Source: Acanthochlamys bracteata (Eukaryota > Streptophyta > Magnoliopsida > Pandanales > Velloziaceae). Taken from it: DNA of 64,000 bases. Both the position numbers and the translations under genes were made by a program. The notes below the pieces were generated by a model that was not told the origin of the DNA, made no database searches, and saw only the letters and a program-made list of their open reading frames with translations. Below, piece by piece: positions 1 through 12,254 of the stretch (position 1 is the stretch's first letter; each line of letters opens with the position of its first letter). The DNA lies in NCBI GenBank assembly GCA_019914995.1, contig CM034140.1, forward strand, positions 4,464,001 through 4,528,000, read 5' to 3'.

Positions 1-482
<482 letters not shown>

Positions 483-2187
483 TGTTGGAAATACAAAGAT
501 AATTTTGATGATAACAAAGAATTAAGAACTATGATTTATATAAGACTAATAATCAAAATAAGTCTGCAGGATTAGACAAACAAAGATCATTTAATTTACA
601 AAAGAGATAAAATAAGCCATCATCATGAAATTTACCCAATCATCTATGCTACTACATGGGATGAGGGACAAGAGACACGGACAAAGGATGCCACATCACA
701 ATCAATTTTGATCGCTTGAAGCGGGGCAGAGAACAAAGATACGGGACGAGAGGATGCCACAGCTAAATAATGACCAAATGCTATTCTCGCTATCAAGCGG
801 GACAGAGAACAACATACTGGGATGTAGGATGCCACGGCTAAATAACAACCAATCTGCTATCTTTTTGCTCATCAAGCGGGGACAGAGAACAACATACGGG
901 ATGAGGATGCAATGTACCACATTCTGATCGGTTGTTTGGCTATCAAACATATGTAGACTTCTTGCTTTTGAATGACCCATATGTTCAATGGCAACGAAGT
1001 TTTTTACCTTCAAAAATCACCTACACTCACAACGGATCAAGGACTTCAAGCAGAAGATTTACAAGAGCTAGAATCATCTTCACTTTCACACAAAAGGAAG
1101 CTCAATAATCAAGAAAAGAAAGTCAAAGTCCTTGATCACAAGCGGTCAAACTCAGATTTGCATTTATTATGGACATACCATATCAACTCATCACCACCGA
1201 GATTCAAATGTAAGCTTAGCTGAATTAAGCACTCAACCGTTGGCAAAGAAATTCAAATCTCTTCAACGATTCAATGCAACAAAGACTTTGCACAAAAACA
1301 CGGTGAAGAACCATCGACAACACCATTTTTTCTCGACGTGAAGAACTGAAAGCGCCAACAAAGAACGCGTTCTCAACGGCTCCTCGCACAGAAAGATGTT
1401 CTATAAAAAGGAGTCACAAAGAACGAGGAAACGGTGTGGAGAAATAGAGAAAACAGGAGAGAACAAAAAGAAAACAAAAGTAGAGAGAATCCAAGCAAAA
1501 AAACAGAGACATATAAGAACTCTACCACTTACACAAAAAGCTCCCACCTTTGCCAGGAACTTGACTACTCCACACAAACAAATCTTGCTTCAAATCATAT
1601 CAAGAAATCTCTCAAGAATGTCTCCGATCATCTCATCCAATCACCGATTAAACACTCAACATTCATGAGATAGATCCCGCACTCAATACTTGTTTATTTT
1701 CTTGTAACTTGTCACTTATAATTGTAAAGGTGGTTTGCATGCACCGTAAAAGAAGCTTCGTAGAGCTTGGTGTAAGCTCTTAGACCTTGTAATAGTGCTA
1801 GCAAATCAGCCAGGGGGACAGGCGTGTCCAAGAAACTGGTAGGGGTTGTCTTGGCGAAGAAACCCGGTAGAGTATGTGTGCTTGGCGAAGCACTTCGCTC
1901 TAGGTGTATTTGTAGCTTATTAAAGGTCTAGTGAAGCTTTGGCTCTGGTGATAGAGCGACCGTGGATGTAGGCAAAGGAGTTTTGCCGAACCATGTTAAA
2001 TACCATGAGCACTACTCTTTGTCACTTCTGTCAGTAAACACACTAACTCTTCTGTCTGCAGGTTACAGCATTGACACAGCCGGCTGTCAGCTCTCTGCCA
2101 GTAGGATTACAAACTTAACGAAAATTTTTATAGACTAACTCAATTCACCGCTCCCCTCTTGAGTTGATCTTGCAGGAATATCTAACA
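483..2187 (+). mobile_element. Solo LTR of a Ty1-copia-type retrotransposon
   Basis: The segment starts TGTTGGAAATAC and ends ATATCTAACA, so it has the TG...CA ends and short inverted termini of an LTR. It is flanked on both sides by TATAT (478-482 and 2188-2192), which fits a 5-bp target duplication, although the surrounding TA repeat makes that weak evidence. A TATA box (ctataaaaag, 1401-1410) sits in the middle, as expected for an LTR promoter. No internal domain, primer-binding site or second LTR adjoins it, so it looks like the product of LTR-LTR recombination. At about 1.7 kb the LTR is long; long LTRs are known in the SIRE/Maximus copia lineage, but that assignment is inference. Short frames inside it are not genes. 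Confidence 0.75.
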
Positions 2188-2202
2188 TATATATATATAT
2201 AC

Positions 2203-3592
2203 GATCGCGTTATGGGCACCTCATTGCATTAGGGGCACCCGGGCACGCCAAATCCTGACCGTCAGATCTCTTGATCCGATTGTCAGAATGTATTCACTCA
2301 TTTCTCGCTAACTACTACTACGGAGTTACTGTTTAGGGGCAAATATATAATTTTCGTCCCTGTTTTACAGACTGTGTTGTATTGTTTTTTTCCCCTTCTT
2401 TTTCTCTTCTCTATCGTTCTCTCTTTCTCTCCCGTTCTCTTCCGCTCCGAGCGGCGAAATCCACCGCACGGCAGCAGCCAGCGACGAGATTCGCACTTGC
2501 TCTCCTCAATTTCTTCCATTTGTGGCTGGATTCTCGCAAACGAGCTCCCTCGTCTTCACCGGATCTACTTTCCGTTGAATCCGGTGATCCTCTTCCCCGC
2601 CGATCGGTTTGTTTCGTTCTTTTCGATCGCAGATATTCTAACTAGTCCATACTACGGTCGATGTCTATTTTTATTTCGATTTTTAATTTTTTTCCATTTT
2701 TTTAAATTCGAATCTGTTTTCAAAAGAAAACCGATTTTCCTCCTGTGGTCGGTTTTCTTTTGAAAAAACTGTTTTCTCTGGATTCTAGTTCAACCTGTTG
2801 GTTCAAGATCAATTTTCTATATTTTTTATTTTCTATGTTTTTTGTTTATCTTTTCGGTAAACCGGTGGCTTCGCCCAAGTGATTAATTTGTGGCTGTGTT
2901 TGAGAAAGCTTGATTCTTGTTGAACACAAACGAATCGCTAGCATAAAGATTACAATTTTGATTTTTCTTTTAAATTTTCTGGATCTTTTTTTTTTTGTTA
3001 GTGTTGATAAACCAAACAAAAATTTTGAGCAAGCTTGTGATTTTGTTTTGCAAGCTGTTACTGGTGCAGAAATCTGGCTGGATTAAGATGGTGATGTGAG
3101 TTGCAGCTCAATTTTGTTAGACCTGTGCTTGATTGAATTCTTTGTTACTATCAGGTTGCTCATTATTGGCTCGATGTTATTATTTTTTTTTCTTGAATGC
3201 TCATTACATAGCATATTTTAGTTGGATTAGATATAGCATTTGCAGTTGTTGTTGTTATATAGCATTTGCAACTTTAAATAGATATAGCATATTTTGTTAC
3301 TATCAGGTTTCTCATTGTTGGCTCTATATTTTTATTTTTATTTTTGAATGCTCTTTAAATTGCATATTTTAGTTGGATTAGATATAGCATCCTATGATTT
3401 ATCAAAGCTATGTACAATACATATAAAGGTTTGAACAAAGAAGCCATGAGGACTTCCTTGGACTGCTCCTGTTGTTATACGGCATTTACAACTTTAAATA
3501 GTATGTGTTCAACTCTAGAATTCATAGTTGTTTGCTAGCATCTTTTCTTCTTTGTGATGTGCTAATAGGTCTCTATTATCTTCTACAGATAA
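2203..3592 (+). repeat. Left terminal inverted repeat arm
   Basis: This is the mirror of 4840-6184. Shared landmarks include the paired stretches around 2290-2380 and 5990-6100, and the motif gttggattagatatagca (3222-3239), which reappears inverted twice in the right arm near 5030 and 5160. The right arm carries an extra local duplication of about 120 bp there. Confidence 0.8.
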
Positions 3593-3594
3593 AG

Positions 3595-3960
3595 CTTCTG
3601 AGCCAGGATATTACACACCAGAAACTTTACTGGTGAAGTGCTAAATCAACCTTCTAACAACTTAGACAGGTAATTTTCTGGTTGCAACCGAAATAGACAT
3701 AGTAGTGCTGATGCATATAGTACAACACTTGTAAATGATTATGGTGGATATAGTATGCATATGTGCTATTGAAATCATGACTAATGTTTGTTGATTTGCA
3801 TGGCACTACTGCATACTGTATAATCATTTGCATATGCTCTAATATATGAATCACCAATACTATCTGCTGCATCTAGAAAATTATCTGTTTATGTTGTTAG
3901 AAGGTTGCTTTAGCACTTCACTAGTACAGCTTCTAGCGTGTAATATTCCTGGCAGCATCT
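3595..3960. repeat. Imperfect hairpin in the core of the long-TIR element
   Basis: The segment 3595-3700 pairs with the reverse complement of 3840-3960: gtgaagtgctaaatcaacct against gtgaagtgctaaagcaacct on the other strand. The inner flanks (3700-3770 and 3780-3840) also pair loosely around a centre near 3775. It probably records an older inverted duplication. Confidence 0.6.
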
Positions 3961-4839
3961 TGAAGCAGCAGCAGCTCAATGCTTGTTAAACATGGTTGCA
4001 GCTCTGCATTGGACCTAGTTGTTCAGTGTGCTTCCCTTCTGTTGTGTTGAAACTATACTTGACCGGTTAAAGAAACTGTGTTGTGTTTTGTAAACTATTA
4101 TTGTTATGTTGATGTAAAGACTAAGTTCTGCGCAGAATTTTTTTTCTGATGTAAAGTTCACTGAAATGTAAACTTTATTTAGAATGTCCAATGCAAAACA
4201 ATTGAATATAAATGCAAGAATATTCAGTGCAAGGTGGTTTGTGAATGTTGTTTTAAGTTAAATCTGGCAATGTTGACTTTTGTTTAGCTTCTTGCTTTTA
4301 TTCGATTGTTTTCTTTTAATACTATTTTTTCTTTCCAAGTTTCAGGCTTCAGCATTACTAACTGAATCCTTATTACTTACTATATTAAATTGAACATTAT
4401 TGCATTGCACATTCAATCTTTTTGTAGATTCACATCACATTCCGATTGAATTTTTATTGGAGCATAATGAGACAAAGAAGCTTAAACCAATAAACTACCG
4501 ATACTATACCATTGATTCTAAAATGGTTATAACATTTGCCATTACATAATTACAGAACCTACATTGAAATACATAAAAATAACTCAGAACTACTGGTCAT
4601 CTGAGTACATAAAATATAACACCTGACCTAATGGATTACAATTAGTACATAATACTAAGTCTAAAAGCAAAAACGCTACAGATCATCTCTTTCCTCTAAA
4701 GCATTTGATTGGAGAAGAACTGAATATCAGGTCCAAGACAAAGCTTCAAGACCATGTTTACCAGTAATCGAGCTGCTGCCATGTTCAAGGTTAGTTGCCT
4801 CTAAAGCCAAAGCTATAGTCAAAGCCAAATTCTAAGCCA

Positions 4840-6184
4840 TCTGCAGAAGATAAAAGAGACCTGTAAGCACATCACAAAGGAGAAAAGATGCTAGCAAATA
4901 ACCATGAACATCCAGAGTTAAACACATTCTATTTAAAGTTGCAAATGCCATACACAATAGGGACAGTCCAAGAAACTCCTCACGTCCTGTTTGTTCAAAC
5001 CTTTATATGTATTATACATAGGGTGCTATATCTAATCCAACTAAAATATGCAATGTAAAGATCATTCAAGAAAAAAAAAGTATAATAACATCCAGCCAAT
5101 AATGAGCAACCTGATAGTAATAAAGAATTCAATCAACCTGAGAAATCATAGGGTGCTATATCTAATCCAACTAAAATATGCAATGTAGAGATCATTCAAG
5201 AAAAAAAAAATAATAACATCGAGCCAATAATGAGCAACCTGATAGTAACAAAGAATTCAATCAAGCACAGGTCTAATAAAATTGAGCTGCAACTCACCTC
5301 ACCATCTTAATCCAGCCGGATTTCTGCAGCAGTGACAGCCTGCAAAACAAAATCACAAGCTTGCTGTAATTTTTTTGCTCGGTTTATCAACACAAAAAAA
5401 AAAAAGAATCCAGAAAATTTCAAAAAAATAAATCGAAATCGTAATCTTTATGCTAGCGATTCGTTTGTATTCAATAAGAATCAAGCTTTCTCAAACAAAG
5501 CCACAAATTATCACTTGGGCAAAGCCACCGGTTTACCGAAAAGATAAACCAAAAAAATCAAAAATATGAAAATTTGATCTTTGACCAACAGATTGAACTA
5601 GAACCCAGAGAAAACAGTTTTTTCAAAAGAAAACCGATCACAGGAGGAAGATCGGTTTTCTTTTGAAAAAAGATTCGAATTTAAAAAAATCAAAAAAATT
5701 AAAAATCGAAATAAAAATAGAAATCGACCGCAGTATGGATTAGTTAAAATATCTGTGATCAAAAAGAACGAAACAAAACCGATTGGCGGGGAAGAGGATC
5801 ACCCGATTCAACGGAAAGTAGATCCGGTGAAAACGAGGGAGCTCGTTTGCGAGAATCCAGCCACAAATGGAAGAATTGAGGAGAGCAAGTGCGAATCTCG
5901 TCACTGGCTGCTGCCGTGCGGTTGATTTCGCCGCTCGGAGCGGAAGAGAACGGGAGAGAAAGAGAGAACGATAGAGAAGATAAAAAGAAGGGGAAAAAAA
6001 CAATACAACACAGTCCGTAAAACAGGGACGAAAATTATATTTTTGCCCCTAAACAGTAACTCCGTAGTAGTAGTTAGCGAGAAATGAGTGAATACATCCT
6101 GACTGTCGGATCAAAAGATCCGACGGTCAGGATTTGGCGTGCCCGGATGTCCCTAATGCAATGAGGTGCCCATAACGCGATCCA
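4840..6184 (-). repeat. Right terminal inverted repeat arm
   Basis: This is the inverted copy of the left arm, with small indels and substitutions. It includes a direct duplication of the segment containing tgctatatctaatccaacta (about 5025-5130 and 5155-5260). On the minus strand, just inside the arm near 4790-4840, a short run reading LEFGFDYSFGFRGN and a stop follows an AG acceptor. It may be the tail of a lost protein, but it matches nothing I recognise. Confidence 0.75.
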
Positions 6185-6202
6185 TATATATATATATATA
6201 TA

Positions 6203-6606
6203 AGAGATAGGGCACTTCTGGCATTTCCTCCTCGGTTTATAGTCGGAGTGATCTCCAAATTCAATCTTCATCATTAGATATGAAGAATTATAAATTACAA
6301 ATCTATCCATAAAATTTCAGCTCAATCGGATCACGAATTCACTTTCATCTGATCACTTGGTCAAGATGACAGAAAGTTAAAAAAAACTTTAAAGTATATA
6401 TATTGTACCGTTTCTGTCATTTTAATTAAGTGATCTGATGGAGATAAATTCGTGGTCTGATTGAGCTGAAATTTTATGAGTAGATTTGTAACTCATAAAT
6501 CTTCATATTCAACAGTGAAGATTGGATTTATAGATCACTCCGACCATAAATCGAAAAGGGAGTGTCCGGGAGTGCCCTTAAAGAGGGAGTGCCCCTATCT
6601 CTCTCC
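6203..6606. mobile_element. Foldback MITE, TA-flanked family, copy 1 (full length)
   Basis: About 404 bp, made of two inverted arms of about 190 bp. The arms carry gagatagggcact at the outside and mirrored blocks around gctcaatcggatcacgaatt (6320-6339) and its partner near 6455. Both ends sit directly in TA repeats. It shares its body with 11685-11898, 48447-48860 and 48908-49132. It has no coding capacity. Confidence 0.8.
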
Positions 6607-7724
6607 ATATATATATATATATATATACTAGTTTCAGTTATATGTAATTCTGATTGTGGGACTGCTCAATTTTAGATACGTCTTCAGATTTAAATTTTAA
6701 TTGAAGTTATTCGAGTTCAATTTTAGTTATACTAATTTCGGTTTCAATCTCAATTTCTTCTTTACTTGTCTTCGAATGCGATGCCAGCAGATTTACTTTT
6801 TTTTTTTCTGTTTTTCTCTATTGTATACAGATGAATTGATGCCAGATTTAGGAGACTAGTGAAGACAAAAACCAATGAAGACGCCGATTTTTTCTTTTAC
6901 GCTCTATTTTTTGTTTTCTTTTTTTCTTTTCCATTACTGAGAATGAAAGTGGTACGAAAGTTTGTGAATGTAATGCTGAGATTTTGAATCGAATATGAAT
7001 GAGTTTCATCAAGCTGATATGTGAGCTGTGAATATGAATGTAATGCTGGTTAGCACCGAAATGTGAATATGAATGTTTTATGGTATGTTGTTATTATGAA
7101 TGAAGTTCTAGTGTCACTGAAATTTTCGACATTTATTGTCAAAGATGTGATGAAATGTCTTGATTCAAAAATTATAGATTTGAAAGTATTGATTCAAAGT
7201 TGTTATGAATGAAGCTGTGTAAGTTTAATGGATGGAATGGAATGGATTATTACTCTTAAAGGAAAGAAATAAAAAAAAAACACAAACAAAAATAAACATG
7301 GAAGAAAGCATCAATCAAAACAGAAAACTTATAACGAGAGTAATTTGTTATTACATATTTTATCAGTTTTTTTCTTACTACGCGAGAGACTTCTTCACCG
7401 TTCTGTTTTGCGTAGGATATGTTACTAAGTCTCTATTCTGTCGAGCAAGAAAGCACCCCTCTTAGTTGCATCTATTTCTATAAAAAAAATTGTTTTTTCT
7501 CCTTCTTCCTTCTAATGGCTCAGTTTGACACATGTATATTTATTCAAGACGTGAAATTCGCTATATTTTGTTTTTTTCCAAACATTACAGAGTTTATAAT
7601 TTGTTGCTTACATTTCTTTTTTTATTTATGATTTTGCGTGGAATTTTTAGATTTTTAACCCAATTCTTCTTCTCTTACAACTCCATAACATAGGTAACGA
7701 GAATCACAAACCACCATATTAGGG

Positions 7725-9085
7725 ATGGCATTTGGAAACCTCGACGATGCGAAACAATTTCATACAAATTACGGAAGAGTCGTGAGGTTTAGCTGTTATT
7801 CGAACTATAGAAAAGACGAGCTAATTCAGATGAAGTCAGTGTTTGTCAAATGACCTATGATCGTTTTGAAAATTATAGAGATTAGCGATCACAAAATATA
7901 AATGATGGATTCGAGAAAAAAGTTGAAAAGAAGAGAAGCACGAGTACGACGAAGTGTGGGTGTTCTGCATCAATGAGTTGAAAAACTACAAAGTGGATTG
8001 TATGAAGCCGTGGGCTATAAAGGTTAGCACAATCACAATTTAGTTAGTCCAGCAAACGGATGTGTATGTGTCTGCAAAAATATGCCTACTGCAGCGAAGA
8101 TGTTGATTAACTCATTTCGAGACAAACACATATCCGTTACTAAAATTACTGATATTTTGACGGACCTCAATATAGTTTTGATGATAGAGATTGTTGGAAC
8201 TATTCGTGTCGCTCAAAAGAATACAAAAAGTCTACTAGTGATAATGCTATAGCAGCAATAAATTTTTGAAAAGAAAGAGTATTATGCGAGTGAACACTCG
8301 TGTCATATTTGTTCCTTTATTTTGAAAAGTGCAGCAGCAGTAGCATATACGAAGAATGTGTATGACAAGTTCAAAAATGAATTTTAGAAAGCTCAAAATG
8401 AGTATGTCTTACGATGAAAAAGGTATTGATGGCTACACGACTTATATCTACAAGTTTCGAGTGAAAGGTAATCGGCGTCAGTAGAGAGCAAGTTCAATCT
8501 AGTCACAAAATAAGGAAGCTGTGAATGTAAACTTTTTGAGTTTATGGGATTCTTTATGGACACCTTGTGATAATTTTTCAAAGTCTGGACATAGAGATAG
8601 CATATCGCTTTATTCTTCAATGGTGAAAGAAAAGGGCTACAAATATAAAGTGAAATATGATGATGGATCCGTAAGTAGTTATAAAACTGTTGAGTCATTG
8701 AGAACTATCCAACTCCATATAATTTTCAACCAATTGATTTATGAGGCAACTGAAACTGATGAAGGATACCAAATTTTATTATAAGCATCAGCAGAAATAG
8801 CAGCGCAGCTCAAAGAAGTAAAGAGGGCTAATGACTGGGAAAATATTCCAATTGTCGATTCAGATATTATCAATGATACTCTCAATTTTAGCTTTTAAAT
8901 CCCAACATATCACAATCGAAGTGAAGAATTAGAGAAGAAAATGTTTGCAAAAATAGCACAAAAGTAAAAGGAGGTTTGAAAAAAGCCACTAGAAAAGCCC
9001 AAGCGAAAATAAGCAAGAAATGCACGTACTATAACAAGTCTAGTATTAAACACGACAAAAAAAATTGTCGAGAAAATCTAAATAA
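7725..9085 (+). pseudogene. FAR1/MURA-type transposase-related pseudogene
   Basis: Fragments in shifting frames match the FAR1/MULE architecture in the right order. The N-terminal zinc-domain start reads FGNLDDAKQFHTNYGR (from about 7729). It is followed by a block with KCGCSASM (about 7950), corresponding to the C-x-C of the WRKY-GCM1 fold. A SWIM-like segment lies near 8510-8580 (remnants of the C-x-C and the following H). The C terminus ends in a Lys-rich run with a knuckle-like CTYYNKSSIKHDKKNC (about 9021-9068). Many stops and frameshifts interrupt it and most of the catalytic core is absent, so it cannot encode transposase. It could descend from a domesticated FAR1-like host gene, but its place between MULE arms favours a transposon origin. 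Confidence 0.6.
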
Positions 9086-9244
9086 AAAAATAAAACAAGT
9101 AAGTATAACCATTTGGTTTGTTTTGATTCTTAAAATGTTTCCTTTTTTAAGTATAAAGTTTTTTATTGATATTTGTCATCACTTTTTTACTTGACAGTTA
9201 TTGGTAGAAATGATGCCGAAGATAAGTATACAAGTGACGATGAA

Positions 9245-10070
9245 TAGGGGTGGCAATTTGAGTTCGTGGGTCGATTTCAGATTGACCCATTTAATAACTG
9301 GGTCAAATTTGTTCAACCCTAACCCAACTCATTAATTTATACGGGTCAAAATTATCTAACCCTAACCCAACCTATTAATAACCGGGTCAAACTCGGATCG
9401 ACCCATTTAATAATTAAAATTATTATTTTTAAATTTATATTTCTAAAATTCAGCGAAATTATAAGATCAGTTGTAATGGAAGTGTACGATATTCTTAATG
9501 ACGAGATATAAATATCTTGATCGGTTTTTAAAATATCAAAAAAATTTATTTTTTATTTTTATTTTTGAAAATATGTGTTGACAGCTGAAATTTTATGATT
9601 ATAAATATATGCTAATAATTTTGATAAAACTTTGATAAACATAGCTATCTAACAAAATTTTATTAAAACTTTTATACGAAATTCAAATTCGTCATTATAG
9701 AAATACCTACATAGTAATACTTTTAATAATATTATAATTCTCATCTTACACTATTTTACTAAAATAATAATTAATTATAAATACTATATAATTTATTAAT
9801 TTATAAATTACTATTATTGATTATTTTATTGTCAATATTTTAATATACGAAAAGGAAAAGTCAAATATTATTCTTTCAAGATATGATAATTCAGGTTAGT
9901 GGATCAATTTCGAATTAACCCGGATCGACCCATTTAATAAGCGGGTCCAATTCGTTCAACCCTAACCTAACCCATATATTTATATGGATCAAATTTTGTA
10001 ACACTAATCCTGATTAAGTGGCTCAGTTTTGAGTCAAATTTTCAGATCGGGTTATATATTGCCACCTCTA
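9245..10070. mobile_element. Non-autonomous hAT MITE, copy 1
   Basis: It begins taggggtggcaatt and ends atattgccacctcta, which are inverted termini of the hAT type. The flanking 8 bp acgatgaa occur perfectly on both sides (9237-9244 and 10071-10078), the target duplication length expected for hAT. Inside are repeated gggtcaa / gacccattt motifs near each end and an AT-rich centre with no coding capacity. It sits in the MULE and splits its 3' part. A related copy lies at 35273-36129. Confidence 0.9.
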
Positions 10071-10199
10071 ACGATGAATATAGTGATGGTGAAGACTTGG
10101 CTATTCATTTAGAATAGGAGGATGAATTTATTTTGACATTTTGCGTGTAGGCAATTACATATTATGACTGCCAGGAGATGATGAATAGCGTACTAAAAT

Positions 10200-10440
10200 G
10201 TATATATTTCTATAGCTCACTTATATATATATATATATATATATAGCTCACTGATATGTTTAGTTTGAAACATTCACTTGTTATAGTTCACTTTTGTTAC
10301 TTTTGAAACATTCACTTATGCCTGCAACCAGCCTAGCTCACTGTCAGAACATATATATAGCTCATGATATATTCATTTTGAAACATTGAGTTATTTTTGC
10401 AACCAGCAATTCCAACTAGCATTCACTTGTCCAATCCATT
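10200..10440 (+). repeat. Short degenerate tandem repeats inside the MULE
   Basis: The motif tttgaaacattcacttgtta and variants recur at about 10264, 10303 and 10378, interspersed with atagctcact and aaccagc. It probably belongs to the subterminal repeat zone of the MULE. Confidence 0.5.
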
Positions 10441-11684
10441 CATTACATTTTCAGCATTGCCAACCAGCACTACAATCACATTCCAGAAACCAATTTGAAC
10501 ATTTATAAACATAAAACATTCACATTCACATTTCGGTGCCAACCAGAATTACCTTCACATTCACTAGTCACATATCAGCTTGATGAAACTCATACAATTC
10601 ATTTAAAATCTCAACATTACATTCACAAATTTTTGAAACACTTTAGTTCTTGGTAATGGATATACATTCACATTCACAAAAACTAAAAATAAAAAGAAAA
10701 GAAGGAAAATAGAGCGAAGAAGAAGAAGAAAAAATTAACTTCTTCACTGATTTTGTCTTGATCGGTCTCCCGAATCTGCCATCAATTCATCTGCATAAAA
10801 TAAAGAAAAACAGAGAAAAAAATAAGTTAGCTAGCATCGCATTCAAACACAAGCAAAGAAGAAATTGAGATTAAAACAGAAACTACTATACCTGAAATTG
10901 AAATCAAATAACTGCTTGCAATTGAAATTTCAATATGAAGTTGCATCGAAAATTGAGCAGTCCCATAATCAGAATTGCATATACCTAAAACCAATATACC
11001 TACTCGCTCTTTGTTCCTGTGGGTGCTTGGGCGCCTCATTGGAAATGCCAATACAGAACAAGAGAAAAAATTATTCAAAAAATCATAAAAATGCATATAT
11101 TAGTAAAAAAACTCTAAAGACATCACAATACCAGTAATCAGGGATGATTAAAGCAGGGTTCATTACCACAGAGCCGGAGATTTTTTTTACTCGCGGCGAT
11201 CGACTTCAGCATCACTGGCGGACGTAATTGATAAAATTGATGAAAATATTAGAAAGAGAAGAAGGTGGAATGAGAAAATGAAGGTTTTTGTTTGAAATGA
11301 TAATCGTTGATCGGCAACGACGATGTTTCGCGACGATCGTTCAATGTTAGGGTTTCGATTGAGTTCGGGACAGAAGAAATTGTGATAGAAATTGAAGAAA
11401 TGAGAGATAGAGACAGAACGCGGCTGGCTATCATTAAAAATTACGAGCCAATCGTCCGGAAGGTGGCATCGGGAGAGAAAACAGAAACAGAAACAAGCAA
11501 AGGAGAAAAATGGAGAAAATTTTTTAAAAAAACAAGCCAGGATCACAAAAAGGACATACTCATAATCACGTGCTCTTTATATGATCCCACTAGCAAACAA
11601 ATTGGAGTTCAATCTTGACCGTGCGATCAAGAGCTAACGGTCGAGATTCAATGTGCACAATATGTACATAACCCACTCCATATA

Positions 11685-11898
11685 TACAGAAATTTTATTA
11701 TTTTCTATCATCTTAATTAAGTGACCGAATATAAGTAAATTTGTTATCCATTTGAGTTAAAATTTTGAAAGTACGTTTCTAACTCATAATTTTTAATAGA
11801 CAATAATAAAGATTCAATTTGAAGATCACTACGGCCATAAATCGAAAAAAAAGTATTCGGTAGTGCTATTAAGAGGAGAGTGTTAATATCCCTCTTTG
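11685..11898. mobile_element. Foldback MITE, copy 2 (half element)
   Basis: It matches only the second arm of copy 1: ttaattaagtgaccg (11712 on), a block ending gatcactacggccataaatc, then an agtgt/ccctct terminus. The first arm is missing, so it is a truncated member of the family. It lies about 360 bp upstream of the glycosyltransferase start codon. Confidence 0.65.
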
Positions 11899-12254
11899 TA
11901 TATGATATCTTGTCAATAGATATAAGTTTTACGTTTTGAAGATGATGGATCACAGACTAGATGGGATAGTGAGTAGAAGCAAATTATTATGTATATTTAG
12001 ACTTCATTCTGGTATTGAATTGAAAGAATTGTTTTTAAGAAAATTAATTTTAAAAACTCAACGAAAGTCTTGATTCTAGGATAAGCAATTACCAAAATAA
12101 CCTAGTTCAAAGCATATGCTAATTCGTCTCAAATCTAACTAACCAATCACCATGACACAAGTCACCCCTGCTACAATACAAGTCAGTGAGCACTGAGCAG
12201 CCACTTATTTAGAAGTCCTTCGTCCCCTTCCTACTCTTCAAAGCTGTTTTATCC
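11899..12254 (+). promoter_or_regulatory. Upstream region of the UGT gene
   Basis: The space between the MITE and the ATG. It is AT-rich, becoming pyrimidine-rich (tccttcgtccccttcctact, 12217-12236) just before the start codon, as in a plant leader. I see no clear TATA box. Confidence 0.4.

Larger units (their letters stand above)
2203..6184. mobile_element. Element with ~1.35-kb terminal inverted repeats (MULE-like/foldback)
   Basis: The left arm (about 2203-3592) and right arm (about 4840-6184) are reverse complements of each other at high identity. The outermost bases are gatcgcgttatgggcacctc on the left and its reverse complement on the right. Both ends abut TA repeats, so a target duplication cannot be read. 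Each arm looks like a transcribed leader running inward: a pyrimidine-rich, then GC-rich 5' UTR-like stretch (2390-2620 and its mirror 5765-6000) and an AG acceptor at the inner edge (ttatcttctacag at about 3592, ttatcttctgcag on the minus strand at about 4840). The core holds an imperfect hairpin (3595-3960) and no intact gene. Long transcribed TIRs are typical of Mutator-like elements, but no transposase is seen, so the superfamily is inferred. Confidence 0.7.
6626..11665 (+). mobile_element. Decayed Mutator-like element with long TIRs
   Basis: Left arm 6626-7180 and the inverted block of about 10440-11005 correspond closely: ctgattgtgggactgctcaa at 6651 matches ctgattatgggactgctcaa on the minus strand near 10970. 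The right side continues outward to about 11665 with a leader-like stretch (CT-rich, then GC-richer, on the minus strand). The left arm is shorter, probably cut back where the neighbouring MITE and long-TIR element lie. A FAR1/MURA-like pseudogene lies between the arms, which identifies the element as a MULE. No 9-bp target duplication is recognisable. Confidence 0.65.

Noticed and set aside
2374-2763. 129-codon frame in the left arm of the long-TIR element
   Set aside because: It has leader-like composition, the frame is not kept in the mirrored arm, and no domain is recognisable.
11307-11618. 103-codon frame on the plus strand at the right end of the MULE
   Set aside because: It overlaps the leader-like arm of the MULE, has no domain, and the opposite-strand frame is equally long.
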